DNA from: Morinoia aosen | Taxonomy: Eukaryota; Arthropoda; Malacostraca; Amphipoda; Talitridae | NCBI GenBank assembly: GCA_030386875.1 | Contig: CM059560.1 | Span: 47,534,757-47,598,756 of the forward strand | Reading direction: 5' to 3' | DNA: 64,000 nt | Shown here: piece after piece, positions 54,475 through 63,688 of the stretch | How the letters are laid out: each line of letters begins with the position of its first letter | Position numbering within the stretch: position 1 is the first letter of the stretch | Made by a program: the position numbers and the translations under genes | The notes under the pieces: generated by a model | Databases searched by the model: none | Seen by the model: only the letters and a program-made list of their open reading frames with translations | What the model was told of the DNA's origin: nothing

Positions 54475-54810
54475 TGTTCAACCTCGAATAGTGGTAACTG
54501 TGAACAATACTAAGTTTTGTGCCTTGTTGGACACTGGAGCTGAGGTCAGCCTTGTCAGTGGTGGTGCTTTAGATAAGTTGTTAGGAGATTGTAATCTGGA
54601 AAGTGCTAAGCTGACGATTACAGGAGCCACAGGGAAAACTAGTACTGTTCACTCCATGGTTACTTTGGAAGTGTCACCTGATGGATCTCCTGTTGTGCCA
54701 TTTCAGTTTGCTGTGGTGAACAATAATTCTTTGCCGTGCTGCTTTTTGCTAGGGCTTGATTACTTGGCCAAATTCTATGCTCAGTTAGATATGAGTATGG
54801 GTATTTGTTC
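54475..54810 (+). other. Pol domain: second aspartic-protease-like domain (PR2)
   Basis: VTVNNTKFCALLDTGAEVSL (DTGA at 54530-54541), ITGATGKTS in the flap position, and CCFLLGLDYLAKF in the place of the ILG motif. The order and spacing repeat those of PR1, but the sequence is only distantly similar. Lies between OTU-like region and integrase. Confidence 0.85.
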
Positions 54811-55189
54811 TCTGATATTTGACTCTGGTACTGTTATCAGCAGTTTTATCCCTTCGATAAAGCAGGGCCCTGTGCTACTTGCCTATGTTGCCTGTGATCC
54901 TGAGGTTTCTACTTTAAATGTTGGATCTCCCTCTGCAACTGTGAGGTTCAATTTGACTTGGAATGATGGGCTAGTGTCTTCTGTGTCAACTCTATTTGAG
55001 CACTCAGATTTGTTACAGTTGCAGTGCCGGAATAAACAATTGAAATCCTTAGCTAAAGTTTTGAGGAAAAACATTCCTTCTAAAATCTGAGTCAAAAATT
55101 TGTCAAAATTCAAATCAAAGGCATCTAGTCTTTTCCTGGATAATGGATTAATACATTTGCAGAGAGAATCCACCAGACCTGTTGTTATT

Positions 55190-56145
55190 CCATTCTCACT
55201 TATGGTTGAAGTTTGTTTGGTATTCCATCATAAACTAGCTCACATAGGAAGAGATAAAATTCTTTTTCTATTATCTAATCATGTCTGGCATCCAAGCATC
55301 AATCAAATTGTCAGTGATGTTTGTAACTCATGTCAACAGTGTCAGTTGCTGAAGGTCCATCTCTTGCGTGTCATTCCACCAACTATTCGCATCCAAACGG
55401 AGCGCCCTTTTGAGTTGGTAGCGATGGATCTTGTTGAGTTTGGACTGTCTACTTCTGGGAATGTAGGATGTCTTGTGAGTGTAGATCACAATTCAAAGTG
55501 GGTTTCAGCTGTGGCTATCAAAAACAAAACATCTATGTCAGTCATCAATGCATAAGCTACTGTTGTATTTCCTAATTTGCCTTGCATTCCTGAACGTATT
55601 CTGACAGATAATGGTCCCGAGTTTACTTCAGCAGCTTTCAACTCATTTTTAGACAGTTATGGAATTAAGCATGTTTTCACAACTCCTTATAAACCATCCA
55701 GTAATGGCGCTGTTGAGAGAGTAAATAGAACTGTTAAGTCTCTCTAAGCTAGTCTGGTTGAGGAAGGAGCTCTGTGGGACAAGTCTCTTGGAAGAGCAAT
55801 TGTTACTTACAATCAAACTCTTCACAAAGAGATAGGCATGTCCCCTGCTCAGTATTTGATTTCAAAGCCTCACAATATTTCGGCTCTTCCTCCAATTCCA
55901 GATTCAGTAAAGCAGTGCTGGAAAGCTGGGCATCCTAAATTCTTGCCTTTCAATGTAGGAGACAAGGTAGTGAGGGCAATTCCTGCTAAAGGCAATACAA
56001 ATGCTCGAAAGTTTGCTCCAAGATTTGAGGGTCCATTTACAGTAATTTCTGCTGCATCTAACAAAGTGACTTACTCATTACAGCTTGATTCTGACGTTTC
56101 TGTATTGGTGCGTGCTCATTACAGTCAGATAAGGCCTTGGGTTAT
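55190..56145 (+). other. Pol domain: integrase, with in-frame stops
   Basis: Zinc-binding HKLAH..CNSCQQC, catalytic Asp in VAMDLVEFG, Asp in LTDNGPEF, Glu in NGAVERVNRTV, and a C-terminal PRFEGPFTVI (GPY/F-type) module ending near RPW. TAA codons at 55553 and 55745 interrupt it. Confidence 0.92.
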
Positions 56146-56917
56146 CCCGCCTAGATACCTGGAGTGCCATCCGTACCACCAGACTCTGTTTCCTATTCGA
56201 GAATTGCTAGATAGTTGTGAAGCAATTGACTATGATATAGAGGAGAGAGATACACCTAATGTTCCAGAGGAGGTGTCGGTTGATGCTCAGAGAATATGCT
56301 GTTTTAGTTGTTCAAGTGATGCATCTAGTTTTGAGGGTTTTGAGGTTGATGAAGACTTAGACATTGTTCCTCAGTTTCCTTTGATGTATGCAAGTTATGA
56401 TGAACCTATTGAGGTGCAAGAAGTTCCTTGTCTTTCTGAGCCTGAGGTAACAACAACTCAAAGTGGTGTTGTCTTGAATCCCCTTGATGAAACTTGGGAC
56501 ATGTCTAGTATTGCTGCGTATAACCCTTGTAATGTTTCTATTGTGCCTCTTTTTGTAGAAGAAAATGCTAAGGCAATGGAAGAAGTTGTGGGTCAAGTGG
56601 TTGGTGCTGCGAGTGTGGCATATCGAGAGATCGAGATATTCATTGATCGATGTTATGAATCAATTTCCCGTTCTTTTGTTGGTTTTGATGAAAGATTTGA
56701 AGAGTTGAAGAATAAATCGTTAAGTCCATTGAAGAATAAGTTAAGTACCCTCAAAGAAATACTACAGAACAGTGATTTGGAAGATGAGGAGGTATCTTCT
56801 CTATACCCATCGGTAGTATCCCCACCAGAACCACCAGCTTGTTGTACTCGTTCTCAGGGTCCAGCTCCAGACGCTGAAAATGTTCAACCTAGGGTGTTGG
56901 AGTATAAACGGAAGTGA

Positions 56918-57081
56918 GATGGATGTATTCTCTATTTATATTGTGTGTTTGTTGGGATGTAATCTTATGTGTAACAAGCCCTGGCTATGTTCATTCTGTT
57001 GAGGATTGTATTGTTCCTTGCTGGACTGTCAAATTGTTTTGCATTGACTTCAGACTATTGCAAGCTGAGTGGGGAAGAAAA
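56918..57081 (+). other. Short spacer and polypurine tract before the 3' LTR
   Basis: The 15 bases before the LTR (gagtggggaagaaaa at about 57067-57081) are purine-rich, as needed for plus-strand priming. There is no room for an env gene; a short hydrophobic open stretch (YSLFILCVCWDVILCV) begins at about 56923. Confidence 0.8.
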
Positions 57082-58051
57082 TGTAGGCGTGGCCCCAAAT
57101 GTGGTTCTTGTTTATTTGTAATGTCCAGCATGCATTAGCCTGAACGCATTTTTGTTCTCTTCCATCTTTTCCAATGATTTTTAATGTTAAGTGTAGAGAT
57201 AAGAGTTAAATGTGTGTTTTTAAGTGTTTATTGGTTGTTTTGTGTTCTTGATTTTGCTGTGCTTTTTGTGTCTGAATTGTCTCTTAATGCACTGTCTTTC
57301 CTTTACTTTCAGTCACTCAGGTTCACATTAAAACTAGTGTAATTGTTTCTTGGCAGAGCTATTCCTTCACCTCATAAAACTAAGTGTTGATCTGGTGAGT
57401 GTTACTTCATTGTACAGTTTGCTTTGCTTGTATATATTTTTTGATGCTTTAGGCTAAGATTTACTTTATGTTGAGCATGATGTTTTCTTTTGGCATATTG
57501 GTCTTTCATTTCTTTTTTGTTGAAAGATTAAGTTTTTCAGTTTTGCTAGATTTCAAGACCATTTTTTGTAACGATATTTTTTTCCCTGAGTTACTCCTTT
57601 GAGTTGGTTGTTGAATGATCTGATTTGAGTTTAATTTCATTCATATTCATTTCATAGCCCATTTTGGTTGCTTTTTCATTTTAGTTAGTGCATTTACTTT
57701 ATTTAGCATGCATTTATTTTCAGCATGGTTTATTTGTTCTGCTTCTTACTTTATTTTGAAGTTTAATTTTGAGGAATCCAAAAGGACTGGTATGGTTTAT
57801 TTTCTTTTTTTCCTGCATTTTTATTTTTGTTTTATTTCTGTTTTCAGGGCTTTTTTTTGGTTATACTGGCTTCTGATTTATCTTCACTGTTTCTGAGCCC
57901 TGTCACTTGTTGTTGCATGTACAATCATCTGTTCCACAATAAACTATCAATTGTCAAAACCAGTTTCATTACTCCCTCACTATGTGGTTCACAAACAGCT
58001 ACGTGTAACGGTGGGTAAACGTTAGTACCCCTAGTACCCCATCCTCTTACA
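57082..58051 (+). repeat. 3' LTR of the Gypsy element
   Basis: 970 bp, about 98% identical by eye to the 5' LTR; differences include a ttg triplet gain near 57910. Confidence 0.95.
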
Positions 58052-58235
58052 ATCCGAACTCTGTCATTCTCGACCCAACCTGGTCGGGCTTGGCATACTT
58101 TGGTCTGCACCACCTCATGATCCGAACTCTGCCATTCTCGACCCAACATGGTCAGACCGTGCCTTGAAGACCTGAGTACCGGATAGGGTCGGGTTCCACC
58201 CAACCTGTATGGACATGGCATTCTTTGGGCACCAC
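58052..58235. repeat. 68-bp tandem repeat, right part
   Basis: Continues the array interrupted by the Gypsy element: atccgaactctgtcattctc.., then a second unit at about 58118 that runs into a diverged third (gggtcgggttccacccaacc). Confidence 0.85.
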
Positions 58236-58274
58236 CTCAGTTGTTGCTAGCCGCCTTTCCAAAAAAAAAAAAAT

Positions 58275-58371
58275 AAAAAATAAATCGAAAAATCGAGAGC
58301 GGTCAATACAAATTGCATATTCGGAATCAGCATCAAATTCCAGTTATAGTCGATATTTTCATTCTCGCTGA
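58275..58371. repeat. Right arm of inverted repeat flanking the Gypsy insertion
   Basis: aaaaatcgagagcggtcaat and attcggaatcagcatcaaat tccagttat are the inverse of the arm at 48095-48190. Confidence 0.8.
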
Positions 58372-58995
58372 GGTAAATCTGAAGGCTATGTCAGTTATCG
58401 ATTTTGTAAATTTCGATGCCTTAGCATAGTTAATTAGATCAACATAGGGTAAGTTGCAAAAAATTCGTCCACTTCGAATTTCCAAGTATATTTTACTTTA
58501 ACAAGCTAATATGGAGTTGAAGTTCATCGAAAAGTGGTTCACGTGGTAGCTGCTGGTTTATAATATTGTACAATTGCCACACACCGCAAATAAATATCAC
58601 TGTTTGAACAAAAATGACAGCCCAAGTGAATGACCAGCGTTTCAGTTGTTTATGAAGTTGTCACACCTTAATTGACTACCATTTTGCATCACCGACTAAA
58701 AATTTTTCCGTTGACGAAGTTGTTGTGTTAGGCGATGTCGTACCTGTGTGAGTGTTGACAGCTGTAGTGCTGCCATTTTACAGAGTTTTATTTCTCCCTT
58801 TGTTTGTTTCTGAGGTGTACTAAATTTCGAATCTTTTAACAGCTTGTGTTATTACTTCGTCCACATGTACGGAGTTTTGAAGAAATCATTTATATGAATT
58901 TGTTTGTTCGTACAACGTTTTTTCTTTAAGTTTCTCCTCATTGTTTATGATCCTTAATATCTTTTCAGGTATAGATTTTATAGTTTATGAATTGG

Positions 58996-59509
58996 ACCGG
59001 CAGGCCGCAGCCGAGACGGTTTGTTAAAAGTACAGAAATTTCTTGAGAATTTCTTGAGTCCTACTTCAAACTTTAGTCCACCACCTTAACTTTTGAAAGA
59101 ATGCACCTATCGACTTCAAATTGCTCTCAAACGAAAGAACAAAACATTTTCTACAAAGGTGTTATAAACACATTCAAAAAATTTTCCTGAGAAGTACAGA
59201 AATTCTTTGATAAAAATGTTTGATTCGCGTGCCATCGCGAGCGTGAAAGGGTCAACTGAAGTCTTTCGTCGGCGCGTGAGTCATACAGGTTCATCGCAGA
59301 ATTTTTGTACTTTTCAGAAACAATTTTGAATGTGTTTATAAAACCTTTGTAGAAAATGTTTTGTTCTTTTGTTTGAAAGTAATTTAAAGTCGATAGGTGC
59401 ATTTTTTCAAAAGTTACGAGTGGTGGACTGAAGTTTAAAGTAGGACTCAAGAAATTTCTGCACTTTTCACAAACCGTTTCTTGAACCTTCTCGGCTGCGG
59501 CCTGACGGT
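58996..59509. mobile_element. Fold-back (palindromic) element, copy FB1
   Basis: About 514 bp, nearly a perfect long palindrome: accggcaggccgcagccgag acgg at the left, ctcggctgcggcctgacggt at the right, with arms of about 220 bp carrying gaaagaacaaaacattttct acaaaggtgttataaacaca. The centre holds gcgtgccatcgcgagcgtga. Confidence 0.9.
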
Positions 59510-59513
59510 GCCT

Positions 59514-59670
59514 TGCACACGTTCTTGAAGCGTTGTTTTTGGAACACCATATTTGTCACTTGCGTTGCGTATATTCAAACTTCCATTTTTGAACAAGAAC
59601 GAGATCATCATTGCAGTAGTGTTGTGTTTTAGGAGGAGCCATAATTTAAGGTCAACATTTGTTCCAATTC
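59514..59670 (-). pseudogene. Pogo transposase N-terminal psq helix-turn-helix fragment
   Basis: On the minus strand, after the possible start ATGGCTCCTCC (with a shift of frame), the reading NGSLNIRNASDKYGVPKTTL QERVQ is the signature of the psq DNA-binding domain of pogo/Tigger transposases. It is cut off by FB1 on one side and FB2 on the other. Confidence 0.8.
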
Positions 59671-59672
59671 AT

Positions 59673-60202
59673 ACCGGCAGGCCGCAGCCGAGACGGTTTA
59701 AGAAACGGTTTGTGAAAAGTACAGAAATTTCTTAAGTCCTACTTTAAACTTCAGTCCACCACTCATAACTTTTGAAAAAATGCACCTATCGACTTGAAAT
59801 TACTCTCAAACGAAAGAACAAAACCTTTCCTACAAAGGTGTTATAAACACATCCAAAAAAGTTTTCTGAAAAGTACAGAAATTCCTCAAAATGAACCTGT
59901 ACGACTCACGCGCCGTCGAAAAACTTTAGTTGACCCTTTCGCGCTCGCGATGGCACGCGAATCAAACATTTTTATCGAAGAATTTCTGTACTTCTCAGGA
60001 AAATTTTTTGGATGTGTTTATAACACCTTTGTAGAAAATGTTTTGTTCTTTCGTTTGAGAGTAATTTGAAGTTGATAGGTGCATTCTTTCAAAAGTTACG
60101 AGTGGTGGACTAAAGTTTGAAGTAGGACTCAAGAAATTCTCAAGAAATTTCTGTACTTTTCACAAACCGTTTCTTAAACCGTCTCGGCTGCGGCCTGCCG
60201 GT
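59673..60202. mobile_element. Fold-back (palindromic) element, copy FB2
   Basis: 530 bp, same termini and arms as FB1. Its centre (gctcgcgatggcacgcgaat) is the reverse complement of the FB1 centre, so the two copies are inverted relative to one another. Confidence 0.9.
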
Positions 60203-61072
60203 ATCAAAACGTACGTATCAAATCCATTAAAAATGAACACGCTATTATATTACAAAAAATTTGAACGCTCACAGGTAACTTTAGCGCTAAACAAATATAT
60301 AAATTTCAATTTAGAGGGTGTACGAACTTTTGTGATGAGGTTCGAAATGTGGTCGAAATTTTAAATTAATTTCAAATTTGGTACGAACTTTCAAAAATTT
60401 CAGTTGGACAAAATGTTCGCAAAGCAAGTTTTTTTTCATATCAAGATTTGAAAGATGCTTTTTAGAGCAAAGCACGATGAACCCAATGCATTTGCGCTTT
60501 TTTGACAATATTTGCTGCAGCAATAGCGATCTTGAGAACCGTTTGAGAGGGTTTGAAGTTTGAACCATTTAAATTGGACGAACATTCGGACTTTACCCTA
60601 AACAAGTTTTCTTCTATGCACTTTCTGTCTCAAATGAGTATTTTATTAGTTATAGCGGTAAATGACTTATCGCAACTCCAGTATTTGAAGCGGAAAGAAA
60701 TTCTTTGATCGAGTTGTATGCCAATACTGCAATGGCGTCTCACTTCCAGTGCTCTGTCATGAAAGACGAAACCAAACCTACCGCTATACCTTGTTAAATA
60801 CTCATTTGACGAAAAAAGTGTATAGAAGAAAAGTTGTTTATTTCGATGTTATTACCATGTTTCAAGCAACAAAAATTCAAAAATCGATGAGTAGCTGTTT
60901 ATTCGAGCGCATTCGTCATCAATGACAAAACTAAACTTACCGCTATAAATCGTAAAATACTCATTTGAGACGAAAAGTGCATAGAAGAAAACTTGTTTAT
61001 TTTGATTCAATTAATTAGGTTCAGGCACCAAAAAGTGAAAAATCGATAACTGACATATCCTTCAGATTTACC

Positions 61073-61180
61073 AAGCCTGAATATACCCCATTTTTTCACT
61101 CCATTTTTTTCGTTATCTCCGTAATTATGGCGAAAACGGCGAAAACGGCAAAAGTGCCCAATATAACCCTTATTCATTTT
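61073..61180. other. Spacer between MITE copies E1 and E2
   Basis: Contains ggcgaaaacggcgaaaacgg, a short tandem; nothing else. Confidence 0.6.
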
Positions 61181-61727
61181 GGTAAATCTGAAGGACATGA
61201 CAGTTGTCAATTTTGCAAATTGTAATGGCTAATCATGGTTAATGACACCAAAATAAGCAAGTTTTCTTCTATGCACTTTTCGTCTCAAGTGAGTATTTTA
61301 TTAGTTATAGCAGTAAATGACTTGCCGCAACTCCAGTCTTTGAAGCGGAAAGAAATTCTTTGATCAAGTTGTATGGCAATACTGCAATGGCGTCTCGCTT
61401 CCAGCCCTCTGTCTTGAAAGACGAAACCAACCCTACCGCTATACCTTGTTAAATACTCATTTGACGAAAAAAGTGTATAGAAGAAAAGTTGTTTATTTCG
61501 ATGTTATTACCATGTTTCAAGCAACAAAAATTCGAAAATCGATGAGTAGCTGTTTATTCAAGCGCATTCGTCATCAATGACGAAACTAAACTTACCGCTA
61601 TAAATCGTAAAATACTCATTTGAGACGAAAAGTGCTTAGAAGAAAACTTGTTTATTTTGATTCAATTAATTAGGTTCAGGCACCAAAAAGTGGAAAATCG
61701 ACAACTGTCAAGTCCTTCAGATTTACC
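61181..61727. mobile_element. 547-bp MITE (copy E2) with perfect 8-bp target duplication
   Basis: Ends ggtaaatctgaaggacatga cagttgtc and inverse; ttcatttt at 61173-61180 and 61728-61735. Inner sequence repeats the aaatactcatttgagacgaa aagtgcatagaagaaaa motif in both orientations, also found in the element at 40033-43230. Confidence 0.88.
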
Positions 61728-62507
61728 TTCATTTTCTAAAATACCTACGTATGCAAAATTTCATACATAAAGATACCATACAAAAAATGGGACGGCCATT
61801 TTCTTGATTCTGACTAGACGGTTTCCTTAAGGATACATTAAAAAACTACTATAATAACATTCATATATATAAAAACTAGTCATGAAATTCTCAAATGAGA
61901 TGTATAAAATTTGATATTCTACTAGGGTAATTCATCAAATATCGAACTGAACTGATTATCGAACAACTTTGGAAATATGCGCGTAATAAATTTAGTAAGC
62001 ATCCAAACTTGCTCAGTACCAGTGATCTTACATCTAAAACTCTCATTTTAGTGATAAAAACTCATTTCTGTGAGCTGCAAACTGCTACCAGTGGTTGCGA
62101 ACGCATTTTCTGTACGACCCTTACAAATTGGTCGAATTTTTTCACTCGAAAAATCTTACGCACCTCGGGAAAATTGCGACGGTTTAATTGTTGTTGGGTC
62201 ACCGTCAACCTCCCGTCATAACTAGAGAGTAGTGTTGTCATATGCTGTTCTGTTGCTGTATTTTTTTCTTTTCCGCCAAAAACTTGATAATTATTCCATG
62301 TTCGACATTCAGTTCCTTTTTCATGTCAGTATTAAATACTGAACAAAGGTGTTCGAATCAAAATTCCTTAAAAATCATGAATTTATGCCTCGAACAAGGC
62401 TTTTCGATTCTTAATTCTTTTACATAACTGAATCGATCTATTGAACGCCTGTTTTATTTCATTAAAATATTGTATTAACGCTTGATAATAACATTGAATA
62501 GTTGAAG

Positions 62508-62867
62508 ATGGGAATTCTGGTGAGGGGCTACCAATCAGCTGCTGGTGTTCCAAGGCCCTCAAGATCATCAATGATTCGTCTGGCTACATTTACTGATGAT
62601 CAATCCCTTGCCAAGAAAATTGTTGCAAGCATCAATAATAATTCATTGACGAGTGCTTTACACTCTACTCCAAAAAAGGTCACACAGGTTGATGATCACA
62701 ATGATGGTTCAACAAACACTGTAAATGAAACATTGACATCATATTCAAATTTTGATAACTCTCCATTCAAATGCATCTTGAAAATAAGTAATGAGACAGT
62801 TATTTCAAACAAACAAACAAAACAAACATCGGCATCTTTGGGATGCTTTATTTCCAATCAAGCCTGA
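62508..62867 (+). CDS. Unassigned open frame or exon inside a TIR element
   Basis: ATG at 62508 gives about 119 residues, starting MGILVRGYQSAAGVPRPSRS and including LATFTDDQSLAKKIVASI. I do not recognise it. The last part runs into the SINE, so if it is an exon the likely donor is the gtaatg at 62791. It could be a decayed transposase piece or chance. Confidence 0.25.
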   Translation: MGILVRGYQSAAGVPRPSRSSMIRLATFTDDQSLAKKIVASINNNSLTSALHSTPKKVTQVDDHNDGSTNTVNETLTSYSNFDNSPFKCILKISNETVISNKQTKQTSASLGCFISNQA

Positions 62868-63113
62868 TACAAATGATCTTAAGCATTGGTTTTTCAAATG
62901 TCTTATAACTAACACTATATATATATATATATAGGACACCATGACGGTTTCCCCGTAAAGCCGGTACCCATTTCCGACACCTGGGTCGAGTGGGGTATTG
63001 TGCTTGAGCTTTCCCTTATACCCAACGGGGAAAATCGCAGCGCCAGCGCCGGGATACGGACCCGCGACTCCAACATACAAGTCCGATCCCTTAACCGCTG
63101 TGCCACCGCGAGC
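62806..63113 (-). mobile_element. tRNA-derived SINE, copy 2
   Basis: On the minus strand: gctcgcggtggcacagcggt taagggatcgg, B box ggtccgtatcc, the body ggtaccggctttacggggaa acc and the tail tttgttttgtttgtttg. It includes a (TA)n at 62919-62933. Same family as 4606-4898, opposite orientation. Confidence 0.9.
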
Positions 63114-63239
63114 ATTTCCAAGAAAATCCAGTGCACCAAAGAAAAAAAAAGAATGAAAGAAAAACGTTTATTTTCCAAGTGACCACATGAGATACATGTC
63201 AACATATTTGGTTTTAAAAAGTTTCTTAATATAGGACGT

Positions 63240-63430
63240 CCTAAAACAAAAGTTCCATACGAGGAGTACTAATAGACAAGCTATCAGAGGTGTACAAATA
63301 GATAGACCATACGAGGCATATTAATGGACAAAATATACAAGGTATACGAGGCGTACTAATAGACAAACCATACGTGGCGTGCTAATAGTCTAACAAATAT
63401 TCCATACGAGGAGAACTAATTACCAAACCA
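63240..63430. repeat. Degenerate minisatellite (catacgaggcgtactaatag acaaac)
   Basis: Units of about 26-34 bp: ccatacgaggagtactaata gacaa and variants, six or so copies of uneven length. Confidence 0.8.
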
Positions 63431-63688
63431 TCCTGTTCGAATCAAAATTCTTGTTCGATTCATGTTCGATATTGATGAAATTATGTTATTAAAGAATTCG
63501 ATTTTTAGAACAATAAATAAATTCCAATAATCTACGTTGTCTTTAAAGCGACATCACAGAACAAGAAAGCAACTGTTCAAGAATAACCTTGAGGCCCGCA
63601 ACAGTTATTCAGAGCAAAAGTTACCGATTTATGAAGGTTGTTTCTAGACGCACGTGGTTTCTGTTCGATATTTGATGAATTACCCTAC

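Larger units (their letters stand above)
51259..56917 (+). pseudogene. Gypsy Pol polyprotein: PR1-RT-RNase H-OTU-like-PR2-INT, interrupted
   Basis: ATG at 51259. The frame runs to 53328; the rest continues in another frame from 53267 to 56917, so there is a single frameshift near 53280-53300, just after the RT. Three in-frame stops follow: TGA 55088-55090, TAA 55553-55555 and TAA 55745-55747. Domains: protease with DTGAS (51754-51768) and LLGVDFL; RT with FSFGL-type LSFGLKNAPSAFQ and YIDD (53044-53055); RNase H with WVDAS, ERELA and RTDHQ; OTU-like; second DTGA domain; integrase with zinc binding, D, D, E and a GPF module. An acidic C-terminal extension of about 250 residues follows. All enzyme signatures are Ty3/Gypsy in type. 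The breaks mean no full polyprotein is made from this copy. Confidence 0.93.
48311..58055 (+). mobile_element. Ty3/Gypsy LTR retrotransposon, nearly complete, with 4-bp target duplication
   Basis: LTRs at 48315-49281 and 57082-58051 both run TG..CA (tgtaggcgtggccccaaatg .. catcctcttaca) and are bounded by atcc at 48311-48314 and 58052-58055. They differ by roughly 15-20 changes by eye (about 2%), so insertion is fairly recent. Order: LTR, tRNA-Pro-like primer site, gag, then pol as protease, RT, RNase H, OTU-like, second protease-like, integrase; polypurine tract; LTR. Pol carries one frameshift and three in-frame stops, so this copy is not autonomous. Confidence 0.97.
58447..60598 (-). mobile_element. 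Pogo-like DNA transposon, nested, decayed
   Basis: Ends gggtaagttgcaaaaaattc gtcc and, on the minus strand, gggtaaagtccgaatgttcg tcc, flanked by TA at 58445-58446 and 60599-60600. The interior retains one identifiable coding piece (psq-type helix-turn-helix, 59514-59670, minus) and two fold-back elements. The catalytic domain was not found. Confidence 0.82.
58372..61072. mobile_element. 547-bp MITE (copy E1) split by a pogo-like element
   Basis: Ends ggtaaatctgaaggctatgt cagttatcga on the left and the inverse at the right (61040-61072). Removing the nested element at 58447-60600 leaves 547 bp, the same length as copy E2 at 61181-61727, and rebuilds the arm sequence seen in E2. Confidence 0.85.
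61924..63688. mobile_element. ~1.8-kb TIR element of unknown family
   Basis: Ends gggtaattcatcaaatatcg aac (61924) and the exact inverse gttcgatatttgatgaattaccc at the right, each next to TA. Contains an unassigned open frame (62508-62867), a tRNA-derived SINE (62806-63113) and a minisatellite (63240-63430). TA flanks and the GGGTAA start resemble the nested pogo-like element. Confidence 0.75.

Noticed and set aside
63000..63205. Frames shared with 4613-4858 (RIPALARRFSPLG-like peptide)
   Set aside because: Translation of the tRNA-derived SINE.
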